DNA of 44,609 nucleotides from Alphaproteobacteria bacterium (GTDB taxonomy: Bacteria; Pseudomonadota; Alphaproteobacteria; Micropepsales; Micropepsaceae). Shown here one piece after another: positions 6,375-14,661 of this stretch. The position numbers and the translations under genes are program-made. The notes under the pieces were generated by a model. That model saw only the letters and a list, made by a program, of their open reading frames with translations, was not told where the DNA came from and did no database searches. The stretch spans positions 1 through 44,609 of the forward strand of contig CANIAL010000016.1 in assembly GCA_947465395.1 (NCBI GenBank), in the 5' to 3' direction. Positions within the stretch are counted from its first letter, which is position 1. Every line of letters begins with the position of its first letter.

Positions 6375-8156
6375 CTAAAGCCGGGCCAAGGCGGCCGTGA
6401 TGGCGATGTCCAGCCCGTCATCATTCCAGCGGTAATCCAGGGTGCCGCCGAACTGGCTTTCCACGCTTCGCCGCAGCAGCACGCTGCCAAAGCCCTGGTT
6501 GCGCGTTTTTTCGGGCCGGGGCGGGCAGCCCGTCTCGTGCCAGTTCAGCGCCAGCATGTCGCCATCCTTGCGCCAGGTGACGGCGATCTTGCCTTCCGCC
6601 GCATGCAGCGCGCCATACTTGGCGGCATTGGTGGCAAGCTCGTGGAAGATCAGCGCCATGCCCGTCACCGCCGAACCCGACAGCGCGATGGGCGGGCCGG
6701 AGACTTCCACCCGTCCTTCCGTGTGCGACGAGGCATAGGGCGCGAAAATCTGCCCGATCAGGCTTTCCAGGTCGGCGCTGTCCATGGATTTGTCATGGCC
6801 GCGCAGGCCCGGCTGGATCAGTTCATGCGCGCGGGTCAGCGCGCCCAGCCGGCCCTGCAGCACGGTGGCCAGTTCCTTGGGCGTTTCCACATCGCGGGCG
6901 CTGAGCGACACGATGCCGCCCACCAGCGCAAACAGGTTCTTGACCCGGTGGTTGAGTTCGCTGAGCAACAGTCCGCGCTGCGCGTCTGCATTCTTGCGCT
7001 CGGAAATATCGTTGAAATTGCAGATGGCGCCAGTATGGACGCCGTCGCGGTACAGCGGGCGCACCCAATATTCCACCGGCACCTGGCTGCCATCCTTGCG
7101 GAAAAATATCTCGTCCGCGACATAGGATTCGATGGCGCGCCGCGCGCAATGCGCCACCGGGCATTGCGGCGCCGGATAGGGCGTGCCGTCGGCAAAGGAA
7201 TGGTGGATCAAGTCATGCAGGTTCTTGCCCGCCACTTCCGACATGTCGTCAAAGCCCAGGATTTTCAGGAAGGCGGCGTTCACGGATGTGGTGATGCCGT
7301 CCCGGTCCACGCTGAAAAAGGCGCTGGCCACGGAATTGAGCAGCACGCTGAGTTCATCCTGCGCCGCGCTGAGCTTGAGGCGGATCTGGCGTTCATCCTC
7401 GATGTCCGTGTTGGTGCCGATCCAGCGGGTGATGTTTCCGCCCTCGTCGCGGATGGGAACGGCGCGGGCGATGTGCCAGCGATATGCGCCATCGGCGCGC
7501 TGCAGGCGGAATTCCGCTTCATAGATCTCGCCGCTGGAAAGGGCCTGCGCCCAGCGCGCACCGGCATCCGCCAGGTCATCCGGATGCACGATGGATGTCC
7601 AGCCCGCGCCGTCCAGTGTGCCGCGGGCCTTGCCGCTATATTCGTAGACCCGGTCATTGAACCAATCCAGCATGCCGCTGGCGGGCGCGGTCCAGACATG
7701 GTGCGGCATGGCCTGGGCCATGGTGCGGAACTGGCCTTCACTATCGCGCAGCGCCCGTTCGGCGGTGACATCGCGGGCGGTGGAATACAGAAAACCATCC
7801 ACCGGCACCGCCACCCAGGACAGGACGCGTGTCTCGCCGCTTTTGGTGCGGTAGCGGTTTTCGAAATTCAGAACCGCATCGCCATGGCGCACCTTCTCCC
7901 AAGCATCGCGCGAAGCGTCCATGTCATCGGGATGCAGGAAATCGTAAAAGGGCTTTCCCGCCAGCTCGGCTTCGCGCCAGCCCAGGGTGCTGGTCCAGGC
8001 GGGATTGACCCGCACGAATTTGCCGGTGCCCAGATCAATAACCGAAAGCAGATGTGGACTGACCTTCCAGGTGGTGCTGGTTTCGGAAGACAGCTCCGCC
8101 CGGGGCCGGGACGCGTCATCCGGCCTGTCTTTCACCTTGCGCAGAAAATTCAGCAT
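6375..8156 (-). CDS. PAS-domain sensor histidine kinase, HWE family
   Basis: A 593-residue soluble kinase with three PAS domains (about residues 30-135, 140-255 and 265-388), each linked by PAC-type ends such as NITRWIGTNTDI and GAICNFNDISERK. The HWE/HisKA_2-type dimerisation box carries the phospho-acceptor His403 (LLLSELNHRVKNLFALVGG). The ATPase domain has the N-box HELATNAAKYGAL (Asn510) and a glycine box at FGSVLLRRSV. No membrane segment is seen, so it senses a cytoplasmic cue such as redox, light or a ligand; no flavin-binding cysteine motif is obvious. No response regulator is adjacent. HWE kinases are especially common in Alphaproteobacteria and often feed stress-response phosphorelays. 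Confidence 0.9.
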   Translation of the reverse strand: MLNFLRKVKDRPDDASRPRAELSSETSTTWKVSPHLLSVIDLGTGKFVRVNPAWTSTLGWREAELAGKPFYDFLHPDDMDASRDAWEKVRHGDAVLNFENRYRTKSGETRVLSWVAVPVDGFLYSTARDVTAERALRDSEGQFRTMAQAMPHHVWTAPASGMLDWFNDRVYEYSGKARGTLDGAGWTSIVHPDDLADAGARWAQALSSGEIYEAEFRLQRADGAYRWHIARAVPIRDEGGNITRWIGTNTDIEDERQIRLKLSAAQDELSVLLNSVASAFFSVDRDGITTSVNAAFLKILGFDDMSEVAGKNLHDLIHHSFADGTPYPAPQCPVAHCARRAIESYVADEIFFRKDGSQVPVEYWVRPLYRDGVHTGAICNFNDISERKNADAQRGLLLSELNHRVKNLFALVGGIVSLSARDVETPKELATVLQGRLGALTRAHELIQPGLRGHDKSMDSADLESLIGQIFAPYASSHTEGRVEVSGPPIALSGSAVTGMALIFHELATNAAKYGALHAAEGKIAVTWRKDGDMLALNWHETGCPPRPEKTRNQGFGSVLLRRSVESQFGGTLDYRWNDDGLDIAITAALARL

Positions 8157-8255
8157 GCCCCGGAAGAGGTCCCATTGTCCTGCCGCAATAAAGCATTTGC
8201 GCGGGCGCCCAGCAAAAGGGCAAGTGGCCCTTATGCGCGCAATGGTACAAAAGAG

Positions 8256-9311
8256 CTATCGGGCCGCGGTGGCGTAAATCTTGTCCTGGGCATAGGCCAC
8301 ATAGAGATGCAGATGGCTGAGGACATCCATGCCCAGTGAAAGCGCCGGGATTTTCTCGGGCGTGAACTGCGCCCGGCTGCCCAGGATGGGCGCACGGTCC
8401 AGGTCCTTGTTGTCGCTGTTGGACTGGATCAGCACCGGCACATTGGCAGCGACGACACCTTCCAGGGACAGCTGCTTGAAAGTGTGGCCATAGACGGGAT
8501 TGCCGCGGCCGTCCTTGCGGTCCGCAACCTGGACCATCTCCGGCGTGCCGGCGCGGAAACCGAACAATTCCTCTGCCACGTCGCGGCGCATCACGCTGCG
8601 GTCGAGCGTGGTGTCAATCACGGCATTGACCACCTGGTCGCCGATGGTGACCTGAACCTGCATCTTGCCGTCCAGAACCGACATGGGCATCACCGCCACC
8701 GCGCCATGTGGCCAGAACACCATCTTGTTCGGATCGGCGCAGGTGTCGGCGGTCAGATAGACCATCTGTTTGTCGCCGAAATCCAGCTCCACGTCATATT
8801 TGCGAAAAAAGTCGCCGCTGAGCAGTCCGTCCCAGGGCTTGGAGTGGCCCAGCTCCTTGTCCTTGGACATCACGAATTTGAGGCCCTTGCCGGTGGCGCC
8901 GCCGATGGTGAAGGCGCCGATATCCACTTGGGCCACAGGGTCGGCCGAGCGGCCGCTGCGGGCATCCGTCATCGGCACGCCCATATTCTCGACCGAGGAA
9001 TTGCCGCCGCCCTCGCCGCCCATTCCGAAAAGCGACATGTTGTATTCCATGCGCGCGCCATATTTGACGTCCTTGACCAGGCCCAGATCGTTGATCGCGG
9101 CTTGCGAGATTTCGGTGGGATTGCCGCTGATGGCCAGCAGGAATTCCTTGGGCTTGCCGTTGATCTCCACCGGCGCCGTCAGAAGATTGCTGTTCGCCAC
9201 CGGCTTCAGCGGCACCGTGGCCGCGATGGATGGCAGGCTGCAGGATTCCGCCGCAGCGGCAGCATGGACGCCGGACAACAAAACAAATGTCGTAAGAACG
9301 CGCTTCAACAT
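8256..9311 (-). CDS. Secreted retropepsin-like aspartic-protease-family protein
   Basis: A 351-residue exported protein from the ATG at 9311, preceded by GAGGGG; the longer reading frame has no convincing signal. The signal peptide is MLKRVLTTFVLLSGVHAAAAA. Two repeats of an aspartyl-protease-like fold are suggested: the second has VNAVIDTTLDRSVMRRDVAE where retropepsins have the catalytic DTG, here DTT. The first repeat includes the family motif DGLLSGDFFRKYDVELDF. The first catalytic motif appears as LLAISGNPTEIS, so classical catalytic residues are missing in both. Activity as a protease is therefore doubtful. It probably acts in the periplasm and has no functional partner nearby. Confidence 0.7.
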   Translation of the reverse strand: MLKRVLTTFVLLSGVHAAAAAESCSLPSIAATVPLKPVANSNLLTAPVEINGKPKEFLLAISGNPTEISQAAINDLGLVKDVKYGARMEYNMSLFGMGGEGGGNSSVENMGVPMTDARSGRSADPVAQVDIGAFTIGGATGKGLKFVMSKDKELGHSKPWDGLLSGDFFRKYDVELDFGDKQMVYLTADTCADPNKMVFWPHGAVAVMPMSVLDGKMQVQVTIGDQVVNAVIDTTLDRSVMRRDVAEELFGFRAGTPEMVQVADRKDGRGNPVYGHTFKQLSLEGVVAANVPVLIQSNSDNKDLDRAPILGSRAQFTPEKIPALSLGMDVLSHLHLYVAYAQDKIYATAAR

Positions 9312-9439
9312 GATGCCCCTCATTTTGAAATGGCCGGAACGCGACAAACGCTGCACCTGGCAAAAATCGCCGCGCGAATGCATGATCCGCGTCAGCCAGC
9401 CCCCGCGCCGAAGTTAGCATGAGTGGCAGACGCCTGCCA

Positions 9440-9949
9440 CTATACCAAAGACGGTCTTTCGACTTTTCCCGCATAACGCATCGCAACATTGCAGCGTTCA
9501 TAGCGGGCGCCATAGGCGCGCATGATCTCCGCATCATGCACAAAGCCAGCTTTCTCGTACAAATGGATGGCGGCGGCGGACTTGGTGTTGGACAAAAGAT
9601 AGAGCGTGGCCGCGCCCATCGCATGCGCCCGCGCGATGGCGGCCTGCAGCAGATATTCGCCGGCCTTGCGGCCCCGCGCCTTTTCCAGGACGCCCATCTT
9701 GGTCAATTCGAAAATGCCGGGCGCGGTCTGGCGCAAGGCAACCGTGCCCACGATGCCCAACCCCGCCGCCTCCACGAACAGTATGGCGCCGCCGCCGTCC
9801 AGGATGGCCCCGGGATTGTCCAGCGCCGCCAGGTCGGCCGCTTCCATCACATACATGGCGTTGATCCATTCCGCATTGATGTCGCGGAAATGGCTCGCCA
9901 GCGCGGGCGCGTAATCGCGGATGATCAGGTCAGAGCCAGCGGCGGACAC
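9440..9949 (-). CDS. GNAT-family N-acetyltransferase
   Basis: A 169-residue acetyltransferase with the GNAT fold. The acceptor-side strand is ILFVEAAGLGIVGTVALRQ, and the acetyl-CoA-binding motif A reads TKMGVLEKARGRKAGEYLLQAAIARAHA. The C-terminal signature is LYLLSNTKSAAAIHLYEKAGF. The substrate cannot be told. It starts with GTG at 9949, inside the last codons of the upstream methyltransferase gene (20-base overlap), so the two are translationally coupled. Confidence 0.85.
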   Translation of the reverse strand: MSAAGSDLIIRDYAPALASHFRDINAEWINAMYVMEAADLAALDNPGAILDGGGAILFVEAAGLGIVGTVALRQTAPGIFELTKMGVLEKARGRKAGEYLLQAAIARAHAMGAATLYLLSNTKSAAAIHLYEKAGFVHDAEIMRAYGARYERCNVAMRYAGKVERPSLV

Positions 9950-10415
9950 GGGATTTGTACTCCAGATAGGGCGCGCCGAACTTGCGCGCCAGATAGGCTT
10001 CCTCGCGTCCCACCACGCCGAAGCGGATCACGAAATAAAGCGGCACCGCCATGATGAAAATCCACAGCGTGTCGAAGGCCAGCGCCAGGCCGATCATGCC
10101 CAGCATGGCGGCAAGATAAATGGGATTGCGGCTGACGCCATAAGCGCCGCTGTCCACGATTGCCCTTGTGGAGCCGCCGGGAAAGACGGTGGTCCGGGCG
10201 CGCTGCAGGCTGGTGATGGCCCAGCGCGCGAACAACAGTCCCGCCGCCATCAACGCCACGCCAATCCAGATGCCGGGAAAGGCAGGCGGCAGGAACGCCA
10301 AGGGATGAAACCAGTTCAAGGCAAAGGCCGCAGCAACAGCCAGCACATAAGCCACGGGCGGATTGATCGCCACGTTTGCAGAATCACTTTTATCGTCTTT
10401 GATTTTATCAGGCAT
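9930..10415 (-). CDS. Isoprenylcysteine carboxyl methyltransferase-like membrane protein
   Basis: A 161-residue integral membrane protein, read from ATG 10415, which has a purine-rich GGGGGAGGG 7 bases upstream. Four to five hydrophobic segments are visible. The C-terminal signature GAYGVSRNPIYLAAMLGMIG and the region REEAYLARKFGAPYLEYKSRVRRW match the ICMT/PEMT-like family of SAM-dependent methyltransferases. Bacterial members methylate phospholipids, isoprenoid thiols or unknown lipids. The gene is coupled to the GNAT at 9440-9949, and divergent from the aminotransferase at 10617. Confidence 0.85.
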   Translation of the reverse strand: MPDKIKDDKSDSANVAINPPVAYVLAVAAAFALNWFHPLAFLPPAFPGIWIGVALMAAGLLFARWAITSLQRARTTVFPGGSTRAIVDSGAYGVSRNPIYLAAMLGMIGLALAFDTLWIFIMAVPLYFVIRFGVVGREEAYLARKFGAPYLEYKSRVRRWL

Positions 10416-10616
10416 GCCAGGCCCTCCCCCAGCGAACATAGTCCAAAAAGTTCCGGGCCGGGCATTTTTCGTCCATGTTTGCGCTGGCTTCTGGAACGGT
10501 TCCAACAGCCGGAATCATTGACTCATGTGGTCGGGCGGGCGGAGACTTGGCCCCGCGCAAGGGGGCTTGCAGCAAACAAACGCGCGACCGCGCACAACAA
10601 ACAACGGGAGGATTTC

Positions 10617-12041
10617 TTGGAAGATCAATCACAGGGACAGGACCGCCGGTCCTTTTTACGCAATGCCGGCATGGGCGGCAGCGTGCTGGCCATGGGCCCG
10701 CTCCTGGCCAGCATCCAGGCCGACGCCGCGTCCGCCGCGCCAATGGCGGGCGGCAAATTTGATTTCGACACGCCCTATAACCGCATCGGCACCAATTCCG
10801 TGCATTGGGACATGGCCATCCGCGACGAGCACATGACCAAGATCATCGCCGGCATGGGCGTGGCCGACATGGACTTCAAATGCGCGCCCGCCATCATGGC
10901 CGGCCTGCGCAAGCGCATGGAGCATGAAAACTGGGGCTACAATCTGATGGAGATTGACCTGGCCTTCAACACGGGCCGCACCAATCCCTTCATTGACGGC
11001 ATCATCGAATGGAACCGCAAGCGGTATGGCATCACCAATGTCACGCCCAAGAATCTGGGCGTCAACACTGGCGTGCATTCGGGCATCATCGCCGCCATGC
11101 AGGCCTATGCCCCGCCGGGCAGCGGCGTCTTGATGGCGACGCCCATCTATGGCGGCTTCTATGGCGACGTTGCGCGCACCAAGACGGTGGCCGTGGAAAG
11201 CCCCATGAAGATGGTCAATGGCCGCTTCGAGATTGACTGGGAAGATTTCGAGCGCCGCATGACGCCCAATGTGAAGGTTTCCATCCTTTGCAATCCGCAG
11301 AACCCGGTGGGCCGCGCCTGGACCAAGGAAGAACTCACCAAGTATGTGAGCCTCTGCCTCAAGCACAACATCGTGGTGCTGTCGGACGAAATCCATTGCG
11401 ACTTCGTCTCCAAGGGCCACAAATACGTGCCGGTGGCGACGCTGGACGACAAGAAGCTGGTGGACAACACCATCACCTTCAAGTCGGTCAGCAAATCCTT
11501 CTCGCTGGCGGGCATGAAATGCGCCTGGTACTTCTCCACCAACCCGGAGATTTTCGCGCGCACCCAGGCCAACGTCCATGCCGACCTCAACACGCTGGGC
11601 GTGGTGGCGGCGCAGTCGGCCTATGCCGGCGGCGCGGAATGGATGGATGCCTGCGTGGATTACATTGACGGCAACCATGACTTCGCCAACCAGTACATCA
11701 AGGCCAATATTCCCTTGATCAAGACGGGCGCCAAGCCGGAAGGCACCTACCTGACCTGGCTGGATATCTCCGGCGTGGCCGACAAGATGGGCGCGCAGAA
11801 GATGGCCGACCAGATCAACAAGAACCCGCCGGCCAATCCCATGACGGGCAAGCCCCAGAAGCAGCAGAACGAGGATATCGTGAGCCACTATCTGGCCAAG
11901 AATGCCTTTGTCTATCTGCAGCCGGGCACGGGCTTTGGCCTGGGCGGGCATAACCACCTGCGCATGAACATCGCCACCTCGCGCCGCACGCTTAAAGCGG
12001 CGCTGGACAGCGTTGCGGGTGCGCTGAAGAACCTGGCGTAA
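10617..12041 (+). CDS. Tat-exported PLP-dependent aminotransferase, PatB/MalY type
   Basis: A 474-residue fold-type I PLP enzyme. The best start is TTG at 10617, six bases after GGGAGG, because it leads straight into a twin-arginine signal (QDRRSFLRNAGMGGSVLAMGP, then ASIQADAASA). The mature part has the PatB/MalY cystathionine beta-lyase signature: CNPQNPVGRAW, the PLP Asp in SDEIHCDFV, and the PLP lysine in SVSKSFSLAGMK. Members cleave C-S bonds or transaminate. The C-terminal region has an insertion rich in Lys/Pro/Gln (KNPPANPMTGKPQKQQNE). Tat export of a PLP enzyme is unusual but known (PvdN of pyoverdine maturation). It is single and followed by a strong terminator. Confidence 0.87.
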   Translation: MEDQSQGQDRRSFLRNAGMGGSVLAMGPLLASIQADAASAAPMAGGKFDFDTPYNRIGTNSVHWDMAIRDEHMTKIIAGMGVADMDFKCAPAIMAGLRKRMEHENWGYNLMEIDLAFNTGRTNPFIDGIIEWNRKRYGITNVTPKNLGVNTGVHSGIIAAMQAYAPPGSGVLMATPIYGGFYGDVARTKTVAVESPMKMVNGRFEIDWEDFERRMTPNVKVSILCNPQNPVGRAWTKEELTKYVSLCLKHNIVVLSDEIHCDFVSKGHKYVPVATLDDKKLVDNTITFKSVSKSFSLAGMKCAWYFSTNPEIFARTQANVHADLNTLGVVAAQSAYAGGAEWMDACVDYIDGNHDFANQYIKANIPLIKTGAKPEGTYLTWLDISGVADKMGAQKMADQINKNPPANPMTGKPQKQQNEDIVSHYLAKNAFVYLQPGTGFGLGGHNHLRMNIATSRRTLKAALDSVAGALKNLA

Positions 12042-12048
12042 ACAAGTT

Positions 12049-12075
12049 GGATTCCCGCTTTCGCGGGAATGACAG
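12049..12075. repeat. Palindromic intergenic repeat
   Basis: ATTCCCGC-ttt-CGCGGGAAT (core 12051-12070) followed by GACA is a perfect-stem palindrome of a type found scattered between genes in many proteobacteria. It lies 10 bases after the aminotransferase stop and just before the terminator. Confidence 0.6.
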
Positions 12076-12081
12076 CGCATG

Positions 12082-12115
12082 AAAAAACCCGGGCTGGAAA
12101 CAGCCCGGGTTTTTT
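12082..12115. terminator. Strong bidirectional Rho-independent terminator
   Basis: A 15-bp perfect stem (12082-12096 with 12101-12115) includes ACCCGGGCTG/CAGCCCGGGT, a GAAA loop, an A-tract on the left and a T-tract on the right. It serves the aminotransferase on the plus strand and the convergent gene at 12128 on the minus strand. Confidence 0.92.
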
Positions 12116-12127
12116 ATCATTCAGTTT

Positions 12128-12535
12128 TTATTGGTAAGTTTTCAAACGCTCCAGCGCGCTTGCCGCGCGATCCGGGTGCAAGGCCCAGACCTCGCCCGCG
12201 GTTTCGGCGGGGCGGTAAAAGGGGGCTTCGTTTTCCGTGCAGACGCGGCTTTCGCCATCGGTGGCGCAGGCGGAAAAGCGGCGGAAGGTGCGTTCCACCT
12301 GTTCTTCGAATTTCTGGGGAATGGGCTTGGCGGCCTTGGAGCGGGCGGCGCGGATGGCGCGCATCACCGACCAGCGGCGCAGGCCCCGTTCATGCTGGGC
12401 CAGCACGGCGATCAGCTCGGGCAGGATCTGCCCGTCATAATTCTGGCTGCGCGCGGCGGCGGCGCGGCGCTTGCGCTCGGACGTATCCTGGGCGGCGGGG
12501 ATTTCGTGGGAGTCGGATGACGGATCGAGATTCAA
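12128..12535 (-). CDS. Hypothetical protein
   Basis: I do not recognise this 135-residue protein. It has no signal peptide or membrane segment, a polar N-terminus (MNLDPSSDSHEIPAAQDTS), and a basic helical middle (ERKRRAAAARSQNYD, LRRWSVMRAIRAARSK). Three cysteines lie in the C-terminal half or near it. The minus-strand frame is preferred over the antisense frames because its codon-position composition reads like its neighbours and it ends at the shared terminator 12082-12115. It may be a small cytoplasmic regulator, but that is a guess. Confidence 0.5.
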   Translation of the reverse strand: MNLDPSSDSHEIPAAQDTSERKRRAAAARSQNYDGQILPELIAVLAQHERGLRRWSVMRAIRAARSKAAKPIPQKFEEQVERTFRRFSACATDGESRVCTENEAPFYRPAETAGEVWALHPDRAASALERLKTYQ

Positions 12536-12557
12536 TCTATGCTCCTGACTGTTACCG

Positions 12558-12594
12558 GAAAAAAAACGGCGGAGACCCTTAAAGCCCCCGCCGC
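12558..12594 (-). terminator. Terminator after the cold-shock gene
   Basis: On the minus strand the stem CGGCGG/CCGCCG (12588-12593 with 12567-12572) is followed by a run of at least seven T (complement of the A-run ending at 12566). It sits about 20 bases after the cold-shock stop. Confidence 0.75.
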
Positions 12595-12612
12595 CTTTAT
12601 TTTACGTGAACC

Positions 12613-12816
12613 TTAGACGGCCTTGAGATTGCCGGCCTTGGCGCCCTTGGCGTCGGGCAGGATGTCGAACGACACCTTCTGACCTTCGTTCAGGCTGCGC
12701 ATGCCCGCCGCTTCCACGGCAGAAGCGTGCACGAACACGTCCTTGCCGCCGTCATCGGGGGCGATGAAACCAAAACCCTTGGAGGTATTGAAAAACTTAA
12801 CTGTGCCGATAGCCAT
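12613..12816 (-). CDS. Cold-shock domain protein (CspA family)
   Basis: A 67-residue single cold-shock domain. RNP1 is KGFGFIAP and RNP2 is DVFVHASAV; the start [10 protein letters not shown] is canonical. The ATG at 12816 has AGGAG five bases upstream, and the in-frame extension to 12939 is not family-like. CspA-type proteins bind single-stranded RNA/DNA and act as RNA chaperones in the cytoplasm. No second domain is present, unlike some alphaproteobacterial double-CSD proteins. It is a single gene with its own terminator. A long AT-richer leader (about 12817-12950) could hold the regulated 5' UTR known for this family, but I see no specific cold-box. Confidence 0.95.
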   Translation of the reverse strand: MAIGTVKFFNTSKGFGFIAPDDGGKDVFVHASAVEAAGMRSLNEGQKVSFDILPDAKGAKAGNLKAV

Positions 12817-13009
12817 GACTGCTCCTGATACATATTGCGCCCTGCGGAATGCGGGACGTTTATTTTCGACGGAAACAATCAGAAATGGAGTGTCGGCTGT
12901 CTCGGCCAGGCGCGCAATGCGTTGGGAGAGTACAAGCATGCGCTACATCTGACGGAACGCCGTCTTGGGCCATCCCATAAGCCTATCCGGGCTTAATTAC
13001 AAGCAATGT

Positions 13010-13038
13010 GAAAAAAGCCGGGCTTTACGTGGCTTTTT
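13010..13038 (-). terminator. Terminator overlapping the end of the gene at 13025
   Basis: Stem AAAAAGCC/GGCTTTTT (13031-13038 with 13012-13019 on the minus strand) ends in a T-run. The last codons of the gene at 13025-13402 lie inside the hairpin. The signal is symmetric and could act in both directions. Confidence 0.6.
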
Positions 13039-13402
13039 GGCGGTGGGCCATGCGGTCCTCGCGGAACGCGGCGGCCGCTTCCACACCCCAAAGGTGGAAA
13101 ACATCGCCCTGGCGGGCGATCACTTCCACCCCATTGTCGCCGCTGCAAAGGCTGATGAAATCGATCAGCGGGTCCTTGTGGCTGGAACAGGATTCCACCG
13201 ACTTGTCCGCCACCACATTGAGGTCGTCCTCGCCCGCTTCCGAGTCGCGCGCGGCTTCCGCGATGCATTGCTGGAAGGTGTGGATGCGGGTCTGGAATTC
13301 GCCCTCGGTCTTGCAATAGGCGGGCTTGGCCGATTGGGCCTGGACCGATGCCGGGATCATCAGCGTGGCAAGGAGTGCGGCGGGAAGGATGCGATGACGC
13401 AT
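13025..13402 (-). CDS. Small exported hypothetical protein with four cysteines
   Basis: A 125-residue protein with a signal peptide (MRHRILPAALLATLMIPASVQA-QS) and a mature part holding four cysteines (AYCKTEG, QQCIAEA, ESCSSH, ISLCSGD). These could form two disulphides in the periplasm. No known family is recognised. The mature N-terminal half looks helical; the C-terminal part (GVEVIARQGDVFHLWGV) may form strands. It is monocistronic between terminators and upstream of the RidA gene in the same direction but separate from it. Confidence 0.65.
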   Translation of the reverse strand: MRHRILPAALLATLMIPASVQAQSAKPAYCKTEGEFQTRIHTFQQCIAEAARDSEAGEDDLNVVADKSVESCSSHKDPLIDFISLCSGDNGVEVIARQGDVFHLWGVEAAAAFREDRMAHRQKAT

Positions 13403-13447
13403 GGCGGGCCTTTCCTTTGGTCCCGCGACGATAGCAGCTATGGGGAA

Positions 13448-13477
13448 AAGAAAAAGGCGGGCTGTCGCCAGCCCGCC
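13448..13477 (-). terminator. Terminator of the exported RidA gene
   Basis: Perfect 8-bp stem GGCGGGCT/AGCCCGCC (13456-13463 with 13470-13477), followed on the minus strand by TTTTTCTT. It begins 30 bases after the stop at 13508. Confidence 0.88.
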
Positions 13478-13507
13478 CTGATCTTTTTCAGTTTATTGCG
13501 GGAACGA

Positions 13508-13981
13508 TTATTTCTTCACCGCAATGAACTCGATTTCCAGCGTGGCGCCGGGGGCGGCCATGGCCACCACCTTGAAGGCGGCGCGGGCCGGCTTGTTGGG
13601 CTGGGTGGCGGTGCCGAACTCGGTCAGCCAGACCTTGTTCATGGCCGCGAAATCAACTTCCGGGGTCATGAAGACATGGGCCATGGCGACATCGCCAAAG
13701 GTCAGGCCCAGCTTGGTCATCTGCGTCTTGAGATTGTCCAGCACCGAACGGGTCTGGGCAGTGGTGTCGCCATACACGGCGGGCTTGCCATCGGCAGCCG
13801 GCGTGGTCGGCGTGGGCAGCGCGCCCGAGATGTAATAGGTCGTGTAACCCGGCGGGACCACAACGGCGGAGGCGATGGGGCCGTTGCCGGTCTGGATGTG
13901 CTGGGCTTCCTGGGCCTGGGCGGCACCGGCAAGGCCGATGGCAAAGGCGGTGGTCAGGGCAATCTTGGTCAACAGACGCAT
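13508..13981 (-). CDS. RidA-family protein with signal peptide
   Basis: A 157-residue protein from ATG 13981, preceded by AAGGAG. A clear signal peptide (MRLLTKIALTTAFAIGLAGAAQA-QE) precedes a complete RidA/YjgF/UK114 domain. The residues needed for imine hydrolysis in archetypal RidA are present: the arginine in KPARAAFKV and the glutamate in LEIEFIAV, plus the GDTTAQTRSVLDNLK segment of the trimer. Cytoplasmic RidA removes reactive 2-aminoacrylate; a secreted form implies imine chemistry outside the cytoplasm. A plausible source is the Tat-signal amine oxidase at 14662-16269, transcribed in the same direction one gene away. It is single with its own terminator. Confidence 0.88.
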   Translation of the reverse strand: MRLLTKIALTTAFAIGLAGAAQAQEAQHIQTGNGPIASAVVVPPGYTTYYISGALPTPTTPAADGKPAVYGDTTAQTRSVLDNLKTQMTKLGLTFGDVAMAHVFMTPEVDFAAMNKVWLTEFGTATQPNKPARAAFKVVAMAAPGATLEIEFIAVKK

Positions 13982-14115
13982 TACGCGCTCCTTGGGTTTG
14001 TTCGGGGTGGAACCCTGTGGGAGAATTGGCCCCGGCGCCAGAGGAAAGTCGGCCCAAAAGAGCCTCACCAGCCGTTTTTTTGGGGATTCAGGGCGCCAAA
14101 AGGACCGAAGAAGCC

Positions 14116-14649
14116 ATGACTCAGCTTCAGCACCGCCTGGCCGTCCCGGCCGACATGCCCGCGCTGTCGGCGCTGATGGATGCCGCCATCCGAAAGTTGC
14201 TGCCCGCCTTCCTGGATGCGGCGCAGGTCGAGGCGTCTTTCGCCGTGATGGGACTGGACACGCAGCTGATCGCGGACGGCACCTATTTCGTGATCACGCT
14301 GGATGGGGCCATTGCCGGCTGCGGCGGCTGGAGCCGCAGGGCCACCCTGTTCGGCGGAAATCACACGCAAGGCCGCGATGCACGGTTGCTGGACCCGGCG
14401 ACGGAAGCCGCGCGCGTGCGCGCCATGTACACCAGCCCGGATTTCGCGCGGCGCGGCGTGGGGCGGCGGATACTGGAACTGTGCGAGGCCGCCGCGCGCG
14501 CCGAAGGCTTCACGCAAGTCGAGCTGGGCGCCACCATGGGCGGCCAGCCGCTGTATGAAGCCTGCGGCTATCGCGGCATCGAATTGCTGCAAGTGCCGAC
14601 ACCGGGCGGCGTCGCCGTGCCTATCCTGCGGATGGGCAAGACGCTTTAG
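14116..14649 (+). CDS. GNAT-family N-acetyltransferase
   Basis: A 177-residue GNAT protein starting at ATG 14116. Motif A is RVRAMYTSPDFARRGVGRRILELCEAAARAEG, with acetyl-CoA contacts at RRGVGRR. The C-terminal part is LYEACGYRGIELLQVPTPGG. The residue pattern YFVITLDGAIAGCGGWSRR is the strand before the cofactor site. The substrate is unknown. It stands alone on the plus strand between two minus-strand exported enzyme genes, so co-function with them is not indicated. The longer frame upstream lacks GNAT homology. Confidence 0.87.
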   Translation: MTQLQHRLAVPADMPALSALMDAAIRKLLPAFLDAAQVEASFAVMGLDTQLIADGTYFVITLDGAIAGCGGWSRRATLFGGNHTQGRDARLLDPATEAARVRAMYTSPDFARRGVGRRILELCEAAARAEGFTQVELGATMGGQPLYEACGYRGIELLQVPTPGGVAVPILRMGKTL

Positions 14650-14661
14650 CCCCTCGTTCTT

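Noticed and set aside
6537..8339. 600-codon plus-strand open frame opposite the HWE kinase
   Set aside because: It is antisense to a gene with clear PAS and kinase motifs. Long antisense frames are common in GC-rich DNA, and it has no family features.
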